64,000 nucleotides of DNA from Sceloporus undulatus. Taxonomy: Eukaryota; Chordata; Lepidosauria; Squamata; Phrynosomatidae. The notes beneath the pieces are model-generated. The model saw only the letters and a list, made by a program, of their open reading frames with translations. It searched no databases and had not been told where the DNA came from. Both the position numbers and the translations under genes were made by a program. Positions 31,889-43,399 of this stretch are shown in pieces; position 1 is the stretch's first letter; every line of letters begins with the position of its first letter. The DNA lies in assembly GCF_019175285.1 (NCBI RefSeq), contig NC_056528.1:50372480-50436479 (forward strand), written 5' to 3'.

Positions 31889-32186
31889 CTCTCTAGGAAT
31901 CTCTAGTTCCTCCAACACAACTCTGTGTCAACATCTGGCAGAAGGTGGCCACAGCACTGTTGTGTTGAAGGACCTACAAATGCATAGAGAAGTATTTTCT
32001 CTAGGAATCTCTAAGTCTTCCAGTGCAACTCTGTGGTCAACATCTGGCAAATGGTAACCATAGAATTGCACTGAAGGACCTACAAATGCATAGAGAAATA
32101 TTTTCTCTAGCAATCTCTAGGTCCTCCAGCAGAACTCTATGGTCCACATCTGACCATTGAATTGTGCTAAAGGACCTACAAATGCC
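31889..32186. repeat. Tandem repeat of palindromic units, about 107 bp, 2.8 copies
   Basis: Units start CTCTAGGAAT at 31891, 31999 and 32105. Each holds CTCTA(G/A)(T/G)(T/C)C(C/T)TCCA, then CAACTCTGTGGTCAACATCT, GGCA, then GGTAACCATAGAATTGCACT and GAAGGACCTACAAATGCATA. Within a unit the halves are inverted repeats of each other. Confidence 0.85.
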
Positions 32187-33897
32187 CGGATGAGTGACGA
32201 TCAGCGCCTTCGATGTGCCATTGGATTCCCTGCAGAAACAGTCCCTGGGCATTATTCCTCAGTGCACATGAGGACAAGAAGCAGAAGGCACATGGGCAAA
32301 GATACCCTTGGTTGCACAACATCCGTATTCGGCAGAAGAGTGGAACTGTGGATTTATTCCATGCAAAGGATCGTAGCCGTCTGGCACGGGTCAGCCCTGA
32401 ACCCAGAGGCAAGAGTCTAGGATCAGAAGAAGTTTATGGGTGAAAGTAGGGTGATGGTATCCATCTTTGGATGGCTCAGAACCCTCCTGATCACTTTATG
32501 ATGTCTTTATGATTATAAGACATCACTTTATGATGTTTTCAGAGCGGGAGAAAAAGTTTTGCTCCTCCCAGAGATGAAGAAAAGTATTAATGCAAGCAGT
32601 GATATAACCATGCTTAACAGACAATGGCATGATCTGAGAGGCTTCTCCTTTTGTGTTAAGGAGATGCTCGTGCTCATCTTCATCCTTCTTCCTTTTTCTG
32701 CCACAGACATTGAATGAGTGCCCTGTTTTTTTCAAAACCTGCCACATGAATTTGGGGGGAAAGGCCACTCCAATAAAGTCCTATTGTAGGGAAGCCAAAA
32801 CCCTCCAGGAATCGTGGCAAGGTCTTTCTTTGGAGAGGACAGCTTGACAAAGGAGGTTTTTAGAGGGTTCAGCAATGAATAGCAACGGAATAGTTTGGAT
32901 ATAAAGCCGTGGCGGCGTTACTTCCAATCAGACGTTGAAGATAGCTTTGTCAGTGTGCAAAGAAAAGGATGGAAATGGATTAATTTCTCATTTCCCTCCA
33001 AGCATACAAAAATGCAAGCCAAGTAAGAGCAAACTTCTCCTTGCAGTTTAAACAGGCCTTTATTTTTCTTCATCCTGAACTTATTTGGGAATTAAAGGAG
33101 CCTCCTGGAGCGATTGTGTGTTTTGGAAATGGACAGAAGCTGTTTGCGTTCTAGTCCTCAAGCCCTAAGGATAGAAGATGCTCCGGGAAACAGCGGGATT
33201 TTCTGTCCTCTCTTGTCAACAGGAGATAGATGGAGGCGGCAGAGAGAGTTCACTTTGCTGAGCAACAGCTATAGCTTGTTCCATTAAAGAAAAGGGGAAA
33301 AACCTCCTCCAAAGAACAAGCTGTTCTTAGAGAGAAAGAGATTAAGAGATGGTGAAGGTTTACAGATTTCAAAGGAGATGGGTCTTTCTTTGTTCTTATG
33401 CTGCTTGCATTTTCATCTACTTGGAGGGAAATGAAAAACGAATCCATTTTCATCCTCTTCTTTGCACACTGGCAAAAGATCTCTCCAAGGTCTGCTTGGA
33501 AACAACACAACCAGGGCTTTTGCTCCAAAATATTCAATTATGAATGATTTATGTGAAAGATTAGAACGTGACCAAACTGGGGAAACTCTTCCAAATGAGT
33601 CAGTCGGGATGGTGTACATTGCAACCAAATACGACCGGAAAAGCAGGTACGATTCAAAGGAAAGAATGCAAAGGCAACAATAGGATTAATTAAGGTGATT
33701 AAGATTAATAATTGGATGTCCTCAGTTGGGGTCTCAAGCACAGCAAAATCAATGGCATTGCCGTTCTTCGGGATTGACTAGCGGTGCATGGCACAAACCA
33801 GATTCCTGAAGCTCTGAGAAAATAAATGGAGTCAGCCTTGATTCCAGAAGCCAACATCTTGTAGGATCCTGTTCCTCTGAGACCATTATCATGGAGT
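32187..33897. other. Intergenic, no feature recognised
   Basis: Unique DNA. Short open frames at 32157-32443 have mixed composition but no homology that I recognise and no splice or start context worth calling. Confidence 0.55.
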
Positions 33898-34085
33898 TGG
33901 AAGCAATAGCAATAGCATTTACACTCCTGTACTACATATCAGTGAACCCAGCCCTCTCTAAGCGGTTTGCAATCTGTAAACCAATTGCCTCCAACAAACT
34001 GGGAACTCATTTTACTGACCTACAAAAGATGGAAACCTTGGGCCTCAAGGACTTGAATCCAGCCAAGATGGACGTCCTTCTGGTC
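33898..34085 (-). mobile_element. tRNA-derived SINE with (ATTGCT)n tail
   Basis: Reverse copy of the 49185-49386 family: AGCAATAGCAATAGCATTTA tail, CTCTCTAAGCGGTTTGCA, CTCATTTTACTGACCT and CTTGAATCCAG. Confidence 0.65.
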
Positions 34086-34849
34086 AGTAGGAAGACCAGC
34101 CTGGGACTGTTCTGGATGGGTGTGTTTTCCCTCTGAGAGATCAGGTTCATAGTTCGGGGGATGCTCTTGAACTCAGGGCTGTTCCTGGAAAGCCAGACCG
34201 CTGCGACGTCCAGGAGCACCTTTGCCCAGCTTTGGCCAATGTGCCAGGTGTGCCCTTTTTGGGGCCAGGAATGACCGTGAAGGATGGACATAAATTCAAG
34301 CCAGATAATGAGGAAATGGAAATAACCATTTAAAAAAGCAATTTAAAAATGAAAAGCCCGAGTGCGACATTTTCACATGTTTCTGGAAGGTGTGCCTAGT
34401 GGGCATGTTCTGCCAGGTGGAAGTCTTCTAGAACCAAATCGATTAAGAGAGCATATTAATAAATGTCCAAAGAGAGAGAGTTATGAGTCAGAGCTTGTTT
34501 ATTTCAGTCCTTGAACGAATGATGCGGCAACGTTCAGTCAGCCTTCAGTCCTTGAATGCGCATTGCCAGATAGAAAGGGAGAAAGAATGAAGATCTGAGC
34601 GCATGACCAGTCCATTTTCTCTGCAGTCTGACTCCCTTCCTCTCTCCTTTTGAGCTTCAAGGCTAAAACTTTACATCAGAACATGCAGTTTCTTATCCTG
34701 GAACTTTGCATATTATGTCTTTCCTCCTTTCCTTTTCTGCAAGCAGCTTCAACTCCGGAGTATCCTTGCCTCTATCCAGTCTTGGAAAGCTAAGCAAATG
34801 GACCATTTCTCCAAAAAAGTGTTGCTTTTCTTGCCATTGATAAGACTAA
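34086..34849. other. Intergenic, no feature recognised
   Basis: Unique sequence without coding signal. Confidence 0.55.
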
Positions 34850-35271
34850 GGCTGCATCCGCATTGCAGAAATAATCCAACTCAACCCTGCTATAACTGCT
34901 GTGGCTCCATGCCATGAACTTCTGGGATTTGTAGTTGCGTGAGGTGTTTAGCCTTCTCTATCAGAGACCGGTGGCACCACAACAAACGACAGTTCCCAAA
35001 ATCCCACAACATGGAGCCATGGCTGTTAAAGTGGTGTCAAACTGGGTTGTTTTATCAGTGCCTACACAGAGTATGGTTGCATTGACACTGTGGAAATAAT
35101 GCATTTTGACACCTACATTATCCTGGGATTTGTAGTTTGGTGAGGCACCAGCACTCTTTGGCAGAGAAGGCTAAGGACCGTGTAAAACTACAAGTCCCAG
35201 GACTCCACAGGACAGTGCTACAGCACTTAAAGTGGTGCCAAGATGCATCATTTCTACGGTGTGGATGCATC
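34850..35271. mobile_element. Two adjacent palindromic MITEs (GCTGCATCC subfamily)
   Basis: 34850-35067 runs from GGCTGCATCCGCATTGCAG to CAAACTGGGTTGTTTTATCA. Eight bases later a second copy, 35075-35271, runs from GGTTGCATTGACACTGTGG to CATTTCTACGGTGTGGATGC. Both have the central AGCCTTCTC / GCAGAGAAGGCTA segment and the ACTACAA...CCCAG arms. Confidence 0.85.
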
Positions 35272-35825
35272 TAATAAGGAAAGCTGCATTTGTAAATATC
35301 ATTTCCCCTGCTATGCCACTTTTTCAAGGCATAAGGGACCCCTCTCTTTGGCATAGGATTGTACATAATGCTACTCAGCACCACTTCCCTGGCAAAAGAA
35401 ACCCTCATTGGAACCTCTGGCCATTTCTCTGGAAAGGCAAAGACAATTCAGCTGCAGATCCAGAGTCCGTTCATCCTTCTTGCTGGCTGCTGTTTTCCTA
35501 ACAAATGGATATATGTGCATCAATGGTGGCAGGCCCACCGTCAGTGTGTGGTCTAAGCTGGTGTGAAGTCTGGCATTTATGGGCCTTTATTTTTCACAGT
35601 CCCTATAACAGAAAAGACAGATTAGGTTCTTGTTGTCGCTTCTTTGGGGGATTCAGATTCTCACATAATCACACACCGGAATGAAGAGCCACAACATTTT
35701 TCTCTTGGCTTGCAAGATGGGAAAGGGATTTCCTGCAGGGCTGGATGGTTTAAACCAAGTTGGTTTGAACCAAATGACTATCTAAAGAATAAAATAAAAA
35801 TCAATATTTAAAAACTGATTATTTT

Positions 35826-35861
<36 letters not shown>

Positions 35862-36216
35862 CTGCCTATTATTACTATTTTCCGTCCCTCTTGCTAGAAC
35901 AACAACCACAATTTGCATTTAAACATGTTCACTTGAACATTTTATTGGCACTTAGAGCAGTATCCTGTTTTAGTGGCTTCTTTTAAATCACTTTTATTTT
36001 GCAGTGCAACAAGGAACGCCGTTCAGAAACAAATCCTTCCATTGACATCGGTGCAACCAAAACAACTTGCTTTAAATGTTTAAAAGAACAATTATTACTT
36101 AAGCTAGTGGCCATAAAGTAATATAATTTCATCTTGCTAATTGATATTTCTGGTTTAGCCCTATATTTGTGTAGTCTTATACATGAATGCAAAAACAAAC
36201 ACCTGATGGGTTAAAG
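35272..36216. other. Intergenic, mostly unique
   Basis: Only the (GATA)n run at 35827-35860 stands out. Confidence 0.55.
35827..35860 (+). repeat. (GATA)n microsatellite
   Basis: About eight AGAT units. Confidence 0.95.
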
Positions 36217-36325
36217 CCCTCCAGGTGTTTTGGACTTCAACTCCCAGAAGCCTCAGCCAGCTTGGTCAGCAATCAGGAATCCTGGGAGTTGGAGTCCAAA
36301 ACATCTGGAGAACCAAACCCTGGGA
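36217..36325. mobile_element. Short palindromic repeat, second family
   Basis: CCCTCCAGGTGTTTTGGACT, TCAACTCCCAGAAGCCTCAG, then GGAATCCTGGGAGTTGGAGT and CCAAAACATCTGGAGAACC: about 45-bp inverted arms around a short centre. A diverged relative lies at 11341-11444. Confidence 0.75.
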
Positions 36326-37974
36326 ATCGCAGATTTAAACAACAAAAAGGAGTTATTTGGGGGTTTTTAATGGGGAGAAACTGTTTCCTCCCCCCAGTGA
36401 CAACAAGTCATCTCAGTCTGGAAAAGGAGTATACAAAGCCCCATGCGTTTGAGGAAGCCCATGCTCCCAACTTCTCTCTTCCAGTTATTAGTCTTGACAA
36501 CGCATCGCAATACGTCGCACCGAAAGGAGCGCACCCAAGGCGACCCGCTGTGCCAGACAATTTGCTTGACTCACAATTTCCATTCATAACACTGCTCTGT
36601 TAGTAATTATAGACGTCATTCTGCAAAGGCAAGAGTCGTTCGCTAGTTGTGGGGCATGTGGGGACGCGAGGTTTTTTTGAGCATTTTGGTGTGTGCAAGT
36701 GTGTGCATGTGTAAGCCTAGATCACACCACGAGGCATGCATGCACGAGGGAGTGTGCTTTTTCCTGCCAACGAATCAAGCCACAGATGGGTCTGAGAACC
36801 AATAGTCCTCCTGCAACCCAAAAAATCCTGGTCTCCGGAGCTGCAGAAAACAAGCTTGCTTCATCCTCAGTATGATGACTCTTCAAATATTTAAACACGG
36901 CTATCGTATCACCTCTTAACCTTATCTTCTCCAGGCTAAGCTGATGCTCCTCTGTGTTTTCCAAGCCAGCCTCCATCTCAAGCTAAGCAAATATTGCTTT
37001 CGTAGCGGGGAAAAATAATAATAATTCATGGCAGACTGTTCCAATGTTTTTTTTTAAAAGAAGCATGGGGACCATCTGGAACGGAAGGCTAGGCCTGTCT
37101 GTGCCAAATCCAACGAGCGAGAAAGGCAGCATTTTGAAGACATTTCCACCAAATAAACGATAAAGAGCAGGTACTTGCGTGACTTTAGATGAACCTGCAA
37201 TTTCTAAAATGGAGATACATAATGCAAACCTCCACTTTTGGGACTGAAGGGGATCTCTCCAGTTACGGGTGTCCGATGCCATTGCCTCCAAGGACCTGCA
37301 AAGAAGCTTCCTGGATGCTTTGGGAAAGGGTGCATTTTCAGCATGAGTTTGGGCCCGTCGAAAGCATCTTTGGTCCAAGACTTTTCTCCGCAGTGGCAGA
37401 ACAGGATGCAAATGCGGCCTGATAATAAATATGGTGCCCTGAACTCATTACTTGTCCTCTGAGCTCTGACCGGCCACATTATCTCTAATGGCTTAATGGT
37501 CCTGGGCTCCACGCTCCAGCACTCACTTTCTCTCACTTGGTTCCTTCCTGAGATTCTGTTTTCCTCTATTAATCATGTCTCCTAGTGGCACCAGAGTTAC
37601 GCTCAGCCTCCCTTGATGTCAGCTTCTAATTCATGTTTTTCTGGGCCCATGGCAAGCGGCTATTTTTGTGAGCAAAGAAGCCTTCATGCCAACAGAGACA
37701 ACTAATTCTGGGTGCCTTCCTCTTTTCAAGAGGCCTAGGACAACAGAATCAATATCTACCAACCAGGGTGACCTGGTGTCCTCCTTTTCCAGGACCTGTT
37801 CTCCACTTCAGCTTTGTGTCTAGGAGCAATTCCAAAATGTCCTCCATTTTGAGCAGGACTAAGAAGCAGCTCTTATTTCGTAATGACCGACATTTTCCCT
37901 GAGTGTCCGGCATTTTGCGGTGCTTTGTCCTCCTTTGCTGTTAGGACATCTGGCCACCCTTGGAGTGTGTCCGA
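36326..37974. other. Intergenic, mostly unique
   Basis: One CR1 fragment (36822-36975). 37425-37640 looks like a non-repetitive block with TTAATCATG and TAATTCATG motifs. Confidence 0.55.
36822..36975 (-). mobile_element. CR1 LINE fragment
   Basis: The complement encodes LSLEKIRLRGDTIAVFKYLK and [17 protein letters not shown], the same CR1 segment as at 5883-6112. Confidence 0.8.
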
Positions 37975-38120
37975 GGCTACATCTGCACTGCAGAAATAAT
38001 CTGCTTTGACCCCACTTTAACTGCCATGGCTCAGGGCTTTGGAATTCTGAGACTTGTAGTTCTGCAAAAGATGTGGCCTCCTTCGTCAGAGAGCTCTGGT
38101 GCTGCAACAAACCAGAAGCC
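37975..38120. mobile_element. Palindromic MITE, right end missing
   Basis: GGCTACATCTGCACTGCAG, TTTAACTGCCATGGCTCAGG and GTCAGAGAGCTCTGGTGCTG. The copy stops after the centre. Confidence 0.75.
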
Positions 38121-38521
38121 GAAGCCATTGTTGCATTTTGTTTGGTCCAGAGCCGAGTTGTGATTCATTCCCTTGCGATGTTCCAGCAATATATCTATTT
38201 TTATCTGGTGGTTGTTCAGGCAACCTCTTGAGACAGAAATGGTGGCCATTTAAGCAAAATGCCTCCAAGTGGCAATGAAAGCATACAGTAGTGGCTACTA
38301 AACCATGTTTGTAGGCCTCATGCATGGAGGACCTGCAAAAGCTGAGCCACCCATTTAGTTTTGTTGTTATTATTATTATAAATTGAATTTTATCAGCCAT
38401 GCAAAGTAGCTCAAGAAACACGTAGATCCAAACACATAGCTCCAAATGGAAAGAGTGACACAGTCATTGCAATGTGCGTAAAATAGTAATAAGAAGAAGA
38501 AGGCGAGAAAGAAGAAACGGT

Positions 38522-38705
38522 GGCTCCGTTTTCACTGCAGAATATCAATGCGCTTTGACACTGCGCTTGAACTGCCGTGGCTCAGTGCTATGGAATATGG
38601 AGTTTGTAGTTCATTGCGACAGAGAAGGACAAACACCTCACAAAACTACAAATCCCAGGATTCCACAGCATGGAGGTATGGTAGTTAAAGGCACCTCCTC
38701 TGAAG
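38522..38705. mobile_element. Palindromic MITE, diverged
   Basis: GGCTCCGTTTTCACTGCAG, GAACTGCCGTGGCTCAGTGC and ACAAAACTACAAATCCCAGG. The arms are recognisable and the centre is shortened. Confidence 0.75.
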
Positions 38706-38758
38706 AAATCTGGCCAGGACAATGTTAGGAGAGGTTGGGAATAACTTGGAAGATGAGA

Positions 38759-38962
38759 GCCAGTGCAGTGCGAAGGTTTGAGTGTCAGGCAAGGACTTGG
38801 GAGACCAGGGTTCACATCCCTGCCCTTAAGTCTTGGGCATGTCACACTCAGTCAATAGCAACCCTTCTGAACAAATCTGGCCAAGAAAACCCTGCCACAG
38901 TTTTGCCTTAGGGTTGGCCATGAGTCAGAAACAACCCAAAGACAGACAGCAAGAACAGCAAC
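38759..38962 (+). mobile_element. ACAAC-tailed tRNA-derived SINE, diverged
   Basis: AAGGTTTGAGTGTCAGGC, AGGGTTCACATCCCTG, then CTTAGGGTTGGCCATGAGTC and an AGCAACAAAG tail. Confidence 0.7.
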
Positions 38963-40284
38963 AAAGAGGATGAAGAAGAAGCCCATGGGGCTTTGAAATC
39001 TTGCAACAAGTATATTGTGCATTTGGGTTGGCCAATAAAGGCATCACTGATGGATTTCAGTTTGCGTTTGTTAAATGGCCAACACAGCTACCTTTGCATG
39101 TTTTCAACAAAGAGAAGGGCTGACTTTTGTGTTGGGCTTGTTGTCTTCCCAGCTGCCATGCCAAACTGGAAAGGCCCTTGAAAGCTTGCTCTCTGGATGC
39201 TCTCACAAGATGGCTGTAGTAACAGCCGGGCCAAACAGTTTCCCATTTGGCCAGGGAATACATAGCTTCCCCCCCCCCCCACCTCTCTCTCTGCAGATGG
39301 TTGGAATGTGATGCTGAAAAGCTCTTCTCTTTGCTTTGGAGGACATTTGCAACACAAATGGAGCTGGAGAGGGTGACATTTCCCTCTCTGGGTCAACCGC
39401 ACAGGTCACCCTCTCTCTTTCCATCTATAGATCTCCCTTCTGCACTATTTTAGCTTTTAGAAAGGTGTGTTTTTTTTTTGTGCACTTTAATGACTGAGGT
39501 CTGAAAACCTTCCCCCTCCAACCACTTTGTTGCAATTTGTGTTCAAAGGCAGATAATTGCCCTAATTGACATTTCAATGTGTGTCTGTGTGTCTATGCGG
39601 TCAACAGGAGTGACATATGTGGACAAACTGCTGCATCTGGTTTAGTGGATGGAACAAATGGAGAGCCATTTTCATTCCTCCCTTTTTTCTGGCTTCTGCT
39701 GGGAATTTTGCAAATGGAAATGGATTCTTACTGGGATTCAGCTTGCCATGGATTTTGGCCATGAGCGTGCCATGAAATGGGGGTCAAGTCTGGGAGCAAG
39801 AAAGACAGGTTTTATTAAGGGTTTAAGTAAGAAAGGCACGTTTAACTCAGAATAATTCTACTAAGCCAGCGAAGCTCTGAAAGCTTGCAACATGTACTGT
39901 ATATTGTGTGTTTGGGGTGTCCAACAATATCACTGCTTGGTTTTGAATGGATACGAATGGCAATATATAGACAGCCGCGAAGGTGCCAAAACCCCATATA
40001 TACCAGTATATATATTGCAGATATCTAAATAGAATATAGTCAGTCCATGCAAACGGATATATTCTAATTCTGCTGTTTCTCTTCCCAGTCTTCCCATTCA
40101 TCCCATTCATGAGCTTCTACTGCCTTTGTTCGCCAACAGCCCTCCTCAAACCTGGACTTGCCACTTTGCTTCCATACACAAAGGACTTTGGATTGGAACT
40201 GATATTCTCACACACTAATGGCACATAATACAGCATCTATAGCTCTGTCCCTGGCTTCCACTCCACCAAAAGCATCTGGGGAAG
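38963..40284. other. Intergenic, mostly unique
   Basis: Two pieces of an unassigned repeat ending near CCAATAAAGGCATCAC (about 38966-39055 and 39868-39940), a poly-C at 39270-39280, otherwise unique. Confidence 0.5.
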
Positions 40285-40725
40285 GAGACTTCCCCCACTC
40301 AGAATAAGTAAAGAGATAGTACAGGAATTCCTTGTTAATCTAAATGAATTTAAGTCTCCAGGACCAGATGAACTCCATCCAAGGGTATTAAAAGAACTGG
40401 CAAATGTCATATCGGAGCCATTGGCAATAATAGTCTTTGAGAACTCCTGAAGAGGAGAGATCCCAGCAGACTGGCGGAGGGCAAACGTTGTCCCCATCTT
40501 CAAAAAGGGGAAGAAAGAGGATCCAAACAATTATCGTCCAGTTAGTCTGACATCAGTACTAGGAAAGATTCTGGAGCAGATCATTAAACAGAGAGTCTGT
40601 GAACATCTAGAAGGCAATGCCATCATCACAAAAAGTCAACATGGGTTTCAGAGAAACAAGTCATGCCAGACAAACCTAATCTCTTTCTTTGATAAAATTA
40701 CCAGCTTGTTAGATGAAGGGAATGA

Positions 40726-40825
40726 NNNNNNNNNNNNNNNNNNNNNNNNNNNNNNNNNNNNNNNNNNNNNNNNNNNNNNNNNNNNNNNNNNNNNNNNNNN
40801 NNNNNNNNNNNNNNNNNNNNNNNNN
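40726..40825. other. Assembly gap, 100 N
   Basis: Exactly 100 N, a conventional placeholder for a gap of unknown size, inside CR1 sequence. Confidence 0.99.
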
Positions 40826-41755
40826 AAAAGAACTGGCAAATGTAATATTGGAGCCATTGGCAATAATAGTCTCTGAGAACTCCTGGAGAAGAGGAGAGAT
40901 CCCAGCAGACTGGCGGAGGGCAAACGTTGTCCCCATCTTCAAAAAGGGGGAAAAGAGGATCCCAACAATTATCGTCCAGTTAGTCTGAGATCAGTTCTAG
41001 GAAAGATTCTGAAGCAGATCATTAAAGAGAGAGTCTGTGAACATCTAGAAGGCAATGCCATAATCACAAAAAGTCAACATGGGTTTCAGAGAAACAAGTC
41101 ATGCCAGACAAACCTAATCTCTTTCTTTGATAAAATTACCAGCTTGGTAGATGAAGGAAATGCTGTGGATGTAGTATATCTTGGTTTCAGTAAGGCCTTT
41201 GACAAGGTTTCCCATGACATTCTTGCAAACAAGCTTGTAAAATGTGGGCTAGACAAAGGAACTGTTAAATGGATCTGTAATTGGTTGACCGGCCGAACCC
41301 AAAGGGTGCTCAGCCATGGCTCCTTTTCATCCTGGAGGGAAGTGACCAGTGGGGTGTCCAGTGGGGCTCTGTCCTGGGCCCAGTGCTATTCAACATCTTT
41401 ATCAATGACCTGGATGACAGGATTGGGAGCATACTTATCAAATTTGCAGATGACACCAAATTAGGAGGAATAGCTAATACTCCAGAGGACAGGATCAAGA
41501 TTCAAAATGACCTGAATAGACTAGAAAACTGGGGCACAGCTAACAAAATGAAATTCAACACGGAGAAATGTAAGGTATTGCACTTAGGGCGGAAAAATAA
41601 AATGCACAGATATAGGATGAGGGACACCTGGCTTAAGGAGACAACATGTGAAAGGGATCTAGGAGTCCAAGTAAACCACAAGTTGAACATGAGTGAACAG
41701 TGTGATGCGGCAGCTAACAAGGCCAATGTGATTTTAGGCTGCATCAATAGAAGTA

Positions 41756-41974
41756 CAGTGGATCCTTGTTATACGCTGGGGTTTGGTTCCAAGATCCCCC
41801 GTGTATAACAAAATCCGTGTATGCTCAAGTCCCATTAAGTATAATGACATAGCAAAATGGTGTCCCTAATAAAAAATGGAACATCAAGGTAAATTTATAC
41901 TTTTTTGGAACATTTTCAAACCGTGTATGCTTGAATCCGTGTATAAAAAATCCGTGTATAAGAAGGGCCGACTG
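41756..41974 (+). mobile_element. Tigger/mariner-like MITE inserted in the CR1
   Basis: A 219-bp insertion flanked by TA on both sides (41754-41755 and 41975-41976). The ends are imperfect inverted repeats: CAGTGGATCCTTGTTATAC at the left and the complement of CAGTCGGCCCTTCTTATAC at the right. Removing it with one TA restores the CR1 reading [12 protein letters not shown]. The internal text (GGTTTGGTTCCA, ATGCTCAAGTCCCATT) matches other copies in this window and resembles the ends of Tigger-type elements that I recall. Confidence 0.85.
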
Positions 41975-42726
41975 TATAGTTTCTAGATCAAGGGAAGTAA
42001 TAGTGCCACTATATTCTGCTCTGGTCAGGCCCCACCTGGAATATTGTGTCCAGTTCTGGGTGCCACAATTCAAAAAGCACATTGAGAAACTGGAGCCATG
42101 TGTCCAAAGGAGGGTGACTAAAATGGTGAAGGGTCTGGAAACCTTGCCCTATGAGGAACGACTCAGGGAGCTGGGGATGTTTATCCTGGAGAAAAGAAGG
42201 TTAAGAGGTGATATGATCGCCCTGTTTAAATATTTGAAGGGATGTCATATTGAGGAGGGAGCAAGCTTGTTTTCTGCTGCTCCAGAGACTAGGACCCAAT
42301 GGAGCAATGGATGCAAACTGCAGGAAAAGAGATTCCAGCCCAACATTAGGAGGAACTTCCTGACAGTAAGGGCTGTTCGACAGTGGAACACACTCCTTCC
42401 TTGGAGTGTAGTGGAGTCTCCCTCCTTGGAGGTCTTCAGACGGAGGCTGGATGGCCATCTGTCAGGGATGCTTTGATTTGGATTTCCTGCATGGCAGAAT
42501 GGGGTTGGACTGGATGGCCCTTGTGGTCTCTTCCAACTCTATGATTCTATGATTCTACTTGAGTCTAGGGAAGCTCATGCTGCCAACTTCCTTCTTTCAG
42601 GGAGTCTTAAAGGTGCTGCAAGATCCCTTTCCAAAATGGTTTCCCAGGCTAACTTGGCCAAGGCTTTGAATTCTAACATCTATCATGTCTTTTCTATCAT
42701 TTCTATCTGACTGTCTATCAATCATG

Positions 42727-43070
42727 TATCCTGAGGAGCTCCGCTTAGCCCCCTCCCTGGAGTCGTTCAAGAAGAACCTGAAGACTCATTTATTCTGTCA
42801 AGCCTTCCCTCACATGTCCTGACTGTTTTTCCCCTATGTACCGTGTGTCGTATTGTATTGGATTTTTTTTTTTAGATCGACTAGTAATTTTTAATTGATT
42901 CTGTGTGATTTTAATGATGTACAGTATAGTTATGCTGGTTTTAATTGGGGTGTTTCTTATTGTGAAGTTTGTTTTTTAATCTGTATTGTATTGCATTTGT
43001 ATTGCCTGTAAACCACCGTGATCGTGGGAACGGCGGTATAGAAATAAAATCTCAATCAATCAATCAATAT
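42727..43070 (+). mobile_element. L2-like LINE 3' end
   Basis: The first part encodes LRLAPSLESFKKNLKTHLFC, a common C-terminus of L2-type LINEs. A T-rich UTR follows, with TTGCCTGTAAACCACCGTG, GGCGGTATAGAAATAAAAT and an (AATC)n tail. It is placed directly after the CR1 and a 70-bp unassigned piece. The family is not firmly assigned. Confidence 0.6.
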
Positions 43071-43075
43071 TCTCT

Positions 43076-43368
43076 ATCTACCATCTCTGCCTATCATTGC
43101 CTATTTGCTTGTCTGCCTATTTCTCTCTCTCTCTCTCTTTCTCCCCACAGAGAGTTGATATAGATCTATCTGTTTGCCTGCCTATATCTATCTGTCTATC
43201 TCTCCCATCTTTCCCTATCATTACCTACCTGTCTTCCTATTTCTCTCTCTCCCATCTCTCTCTATCACTACTTGCCTGCCTGCCTCTTCCTCTCTTTCCC
43301 TCTCTCTTTCTCTCTTTCTCTCTGCCTCTCACTCTTTCTCTTTCTCTCTCTCCATCCCTCCTCTGTCC

Positions 43369-43399
<31 letters not shown>

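Larger units (their letters stand above)
40285..42557 (+). mobile_element. CR1 LINE, reverse-transcriptase region and 3' end
   Basis: The translated pieces are reverse transcriptase of a chicken-repeat-1 LINE: FKSPGPDELHPRVLKELAN, then ADWRRANVVPIFKKG, GFSKAFDKVSHDIL, GPVLFNIFINDL and the FADD catalytic motif (41443-41454). The C-terminal part reads [20 protein letters not shown] through [13 protein letters not shown]. The 3' end has the typical CR1 ending, GGTTGGACTGGATGGCCC followed by repeated ATTCTATG. The frame is interrupted by a frameshift near 41360-41400, by an in-frame stop near 40450 and by a MITE at 41756-41974. The 100-N gap lies inside, and the sequence on its left is repeated on its right, so two CR1 copies may be joined here. 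It is 5'-truncated, as is usual for CR1. Confidence 0.93.

Noticed and set aside
31889-32186. A structured non-coding RNA with repeated stems
   Set aside because: The palindromes belong to a dispersed repeat also found at 5640-5815, and nothing indicates transcription.
32157-32443. Short plus-strand frames of mixed composition
   Set aside because: Two overlapping frames are equally plausible, neither resembles a known family, and no splice or promoter signal was found.
36187-36603. 138-codon plus-strand frame
   Set aside because: Its first third is the palindromic repeat at 36217-36325. The remainder has no recognisable domain.
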